Assembly: GCA_014859615.1 (NCBI GenBank)
Contig: JACUTX010000015.1
Coordinates: forward strand, 1 to 23,234
Length of the DNA stretch: 23,234 nt
Direction of reading: 5' to 3'
Origin: Desulfuromonadales bacterium
GTDB lineage: Bacteria > Desulfobacterota > Desulfuromonadia > Desulfuromonadales > UBA2294
The position numbers and the translations under genes are program-made. The notes under the pieces were generated by a model that had not been told where the DNA came from, did no database searches, and saw only the letters and a program-made list of their open reading frames with translations. Of this stretch, positions 21,877 to 23,234 are shown in pieces; position 1 is the stretch's first letter; each line of letters opens with the position of its first letter.

Positions 21877-23100
21877 TCAGCTAAAATTGATCTGCTGCCG
21901 ACTCGGCAGGCGCAACACCATCACTGCAACCTCACTCCCTGCAGAAATGGTTCCGGATCCGACCGGAACAGAGAGGAGTGCTGCGGCGGACTGCACGGCG
22001 CGATTACGGTTCGAGCCTTGATGTCGATTCGGGGAAAAACTATAGTAACCTGCTGTTGTTTCAATAAGATCTCCCCATAGAAATGCTTGTCGCTTGCCGC
22101 CATCACAAACATCTTCAGTGAGTACTGCGCGTAAAACTGGAGGAAATGGGGCCGGGTGCCCGGACAAACGACCAAGAGCCGGGCGGACGAACAGCTCGAA
22201 TGTGGCAGCGGCGGCGGCAGGGTTTCCAGGTAGACCAAAGATGATCTGCCGATCGATTTGTCCGAACAAGACCGGTTTTCCCGGTTTGATTGCAACCTTC
22301 CAGAATCCAAGTTTGAAACCGAGCTGATCAAGTACTTCCTGTACATGATCGCGATCGCCGATGGAGACACCACCGGTTGTGATCAAAAGGTCGGCGTTCA
22401 GCCCTTCTTTAATCCGTCGGACCAGATCATCGCGGTCGTCGCGTGCAATATCGAGAGGGAGGGTTTCACAGCCAATCTCTTTAAGGCGAGCCTGCAACAG
22501 GTGGATGTTGGAGTTGACAATCTCTCCCGGTTGAGGGGGGTCGCCAAGGTTAACCAATTCATTTCCGGTCGAGAGGATTGCGACTCTCGGCATCGGATGA
22601 ATCTTGATCCGGTCAATCCCGGCTGCTGCCAATAAACCGATATCGCCTGCATGAAGAACTGTCCCTGCCTCCACAAGGGCCTCGCCACTTACGACTTCTT
22701 CACCTCGCAGCCGGACATGTTCTCCGCGTGTTGTTCCCCGTGTCAGCAGGATGAATTGACCTTCTTCTCTGACATCCTCGATCGGGATAACCGTGTCGCA
22801 GCAAGGTGGAAGGGGAGCTCCGGTCATGATACGCACGGCTTCGCCTTTTTCAACTTTGTCTTGATGAGAATCCCCGGCGTAAATCACACCTCTGACCTTG
22901 AGTCTGTCTCCTATGGTCTCTTCTCCCCACGAAAATGCGAAACCATCCATCGCTGAATTGTCACAGGAAGGGAGATCCCAGCGGGCAACCGCCCGTTCGG
23001 CTATAACTTTGCCCAGCGCCTCATCCAGTGCGCATTCAACAGGCGGCAGCGGTTGAACGGTCGCGAAAATTTTTTCAACGGCTTGACTGTAAGTCAGCAT
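21877..23100 (-). CDS. moeA: Molybdopterin molybdotransferase MoeA
   Basis: Inserts molybdate into adenylated molybdopterin, the last common step of molybdenum cofactor synthesis. The 407 residues match the family length and show its motifs: LPSCDNSAMDGFAF (about 43-56), RIMTGAPLP, AILSTGNELV, TTGGVSIGDRDHV, KVAIKPGKPVLFG and GLPGNPAAAA, then the C-terminal domain IV. AGGAG lies 8 bases before the ATG. The gene points left and converges on the zinc-ribbon gene. Its promoter should lie in the last 134 bases of the window, where only a poor match is visible on this strand. No other cofactor gene is present. The family also includes tungsten-specific versions, which I cannot separate here. Confidence 0.96.
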   Translation of the reverse strand: MLTYSQAVEKIFATVQPLPPVECALDEALGKVIAERAVARWDLPSCDNSAMDGFAFSWGEETIGDRLKVRGVIYAGDSHQDKVEKGEAVRIMTGAPLPPCCDTVIPIEDVREEGQFILLTRGTTRGEHVRLRGEEVVSGEALVEAGTVLHAGDIGLLAAAGIDRIKIHPMPRVAILSTGNELVNLGDPPQPGEIVNSNIHLLQARLKEIGCETLPLDIARDDRDDLVRRIKEGLNADLLITTGGVSIGDRDHVQEVLDQLGFKLGFWKVAIKPGKPVLFGQIDRQIIFGLPGNPAAAAATFELFVRPALGRLSGHPAPFPPVLRAVLTEDVCDGGKRQAFLWGDLIETTAGYYSFSPNRHQGSNRNRAVQSAAALLSVPVGSGTISAGSEVAVMVLRLPSRQQINFS

Positions 23101-23154
23101 ACAAGCATCTCCTGATCTTCAGCTCCGGGTAAGAGTCAAAATGCCTTTGTTTTC

Positions 23155-23164
23155 TGGTATAAAT
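23155..23164 (+). promoter_or_regulatory. Extended -10 promoter candidate reading out of the window
   Basis: TGGTATAAAT is an extended -10 (TG-N-TATAAA) on the plus strand, divergent from moeA. No good -35 stands at the usual distance, which extended -10 promoters can tolerate. It would serve a rightward gene beyond the edge. The remaining bases to the end show no gene. Confidence 0.35.
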
Positions 23165-23234
23165 CGAGCTGTCGCCGCGCTGGCGGGGTCGAATTATTGA
23201 TCATCACCCTCGAGAGCAAAAAAACCGTTGTCAA

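Noticed and set aside
1..23234. Mobile elements, CRISPR arrays, phage genes or defence systems
   Set aside because: No transposase, integrase, regularly spaced direct repeats or defence-type domains are visible; composition looks even and genes are housekeeping types.

Overview
The window looks like a chromosomal segment of a Gram-negative deltaproteobacterium of the Desulfuromonadales (Geobacter, Desulfuromonas or Pelobacter-like). The reasons are the citramalate synthase for isoleucine, the cdaA-cdaR-glmM module embedded in an ftsH-folP-...-tsaE housekeeping run, a gcw_chp/TorF-type outer-membrane protein beside glnK-amtB, and sigma-54 style promoters. This placement is inferred from gene content; no database search was run. 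The DNA is nearly all coding. I see no mobile element, CRISPR array, rRNA or phage gene.

Left part (1-2990). The C-terminal end of an AzlD-type transporter subunit runs rightward off the left edge. It converges on a leftward nitrogen operon: glnK (P-II protein), amtB (ammonium channel), then a TorF-family putative porin, closed by an intrinsic terminator. The operon has a strong sigma-54 (-24/-12) promoter candidate, a possible IHF site, and an intrinsic terminator inside its 5' leader, which suggests attenuation on top of NtrC-type control.

Middle-left (2990-5640). After a 485-base divergent intergenic region come a stand-alone protein resembling the N-terminal half of phosphotransacetylase (P-loop plus DRTGG) and a secreted Sel1-repeat protein.

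Middle (5640-17984). A consensus promoter drives a CAU-anticodon tRNA that is followed by a strong terminator and then, 26 bases later, by tilS, the enzyme that modifies one class of CAU tRNA. A compact rightward run follows: ftsH, folP, cdaA, cdaR, glmM, pdxJ, acpS, nnr, a CBS-domain gene, tsaE and lpdA. Stop/start overlaps are common, so translational coupling is likely. It joins membrane proteolysis, folate, c-di-AMP and cell-wall precursor synthesis, vitamin B6, carrier-protein activation, NAD(P)H repair, t6A tRNA modification and a lipoamide dehydrogenase.

Right part (17985-23234). lysC (aspartokinase) and cimA (citramalate synthase) tie the aspartate family to isoleucine synthesis. lysC carries a well-formed internal ribosome binding site and in-frame ATG that would give a separate 164-residue regulatory beta subunit. 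A ComEA-like helix-hairpin-helix protein overlaps the end of cimA. It is followed by a 51-residue four-cysteine zinc-ribbon gene with its own promoter candidate and a textbook terminator. The window ends with leftward moeA (molybdenum cofactor) and a divergent promoter candidate leading out of the window.

The observations most worth a second look are the glnK leader terminator, the tRNA(CAU)-terminator-tilS arrangement, the lysC internal start, and the small zinc-ribbon gene with its sigma-54-like promoter.
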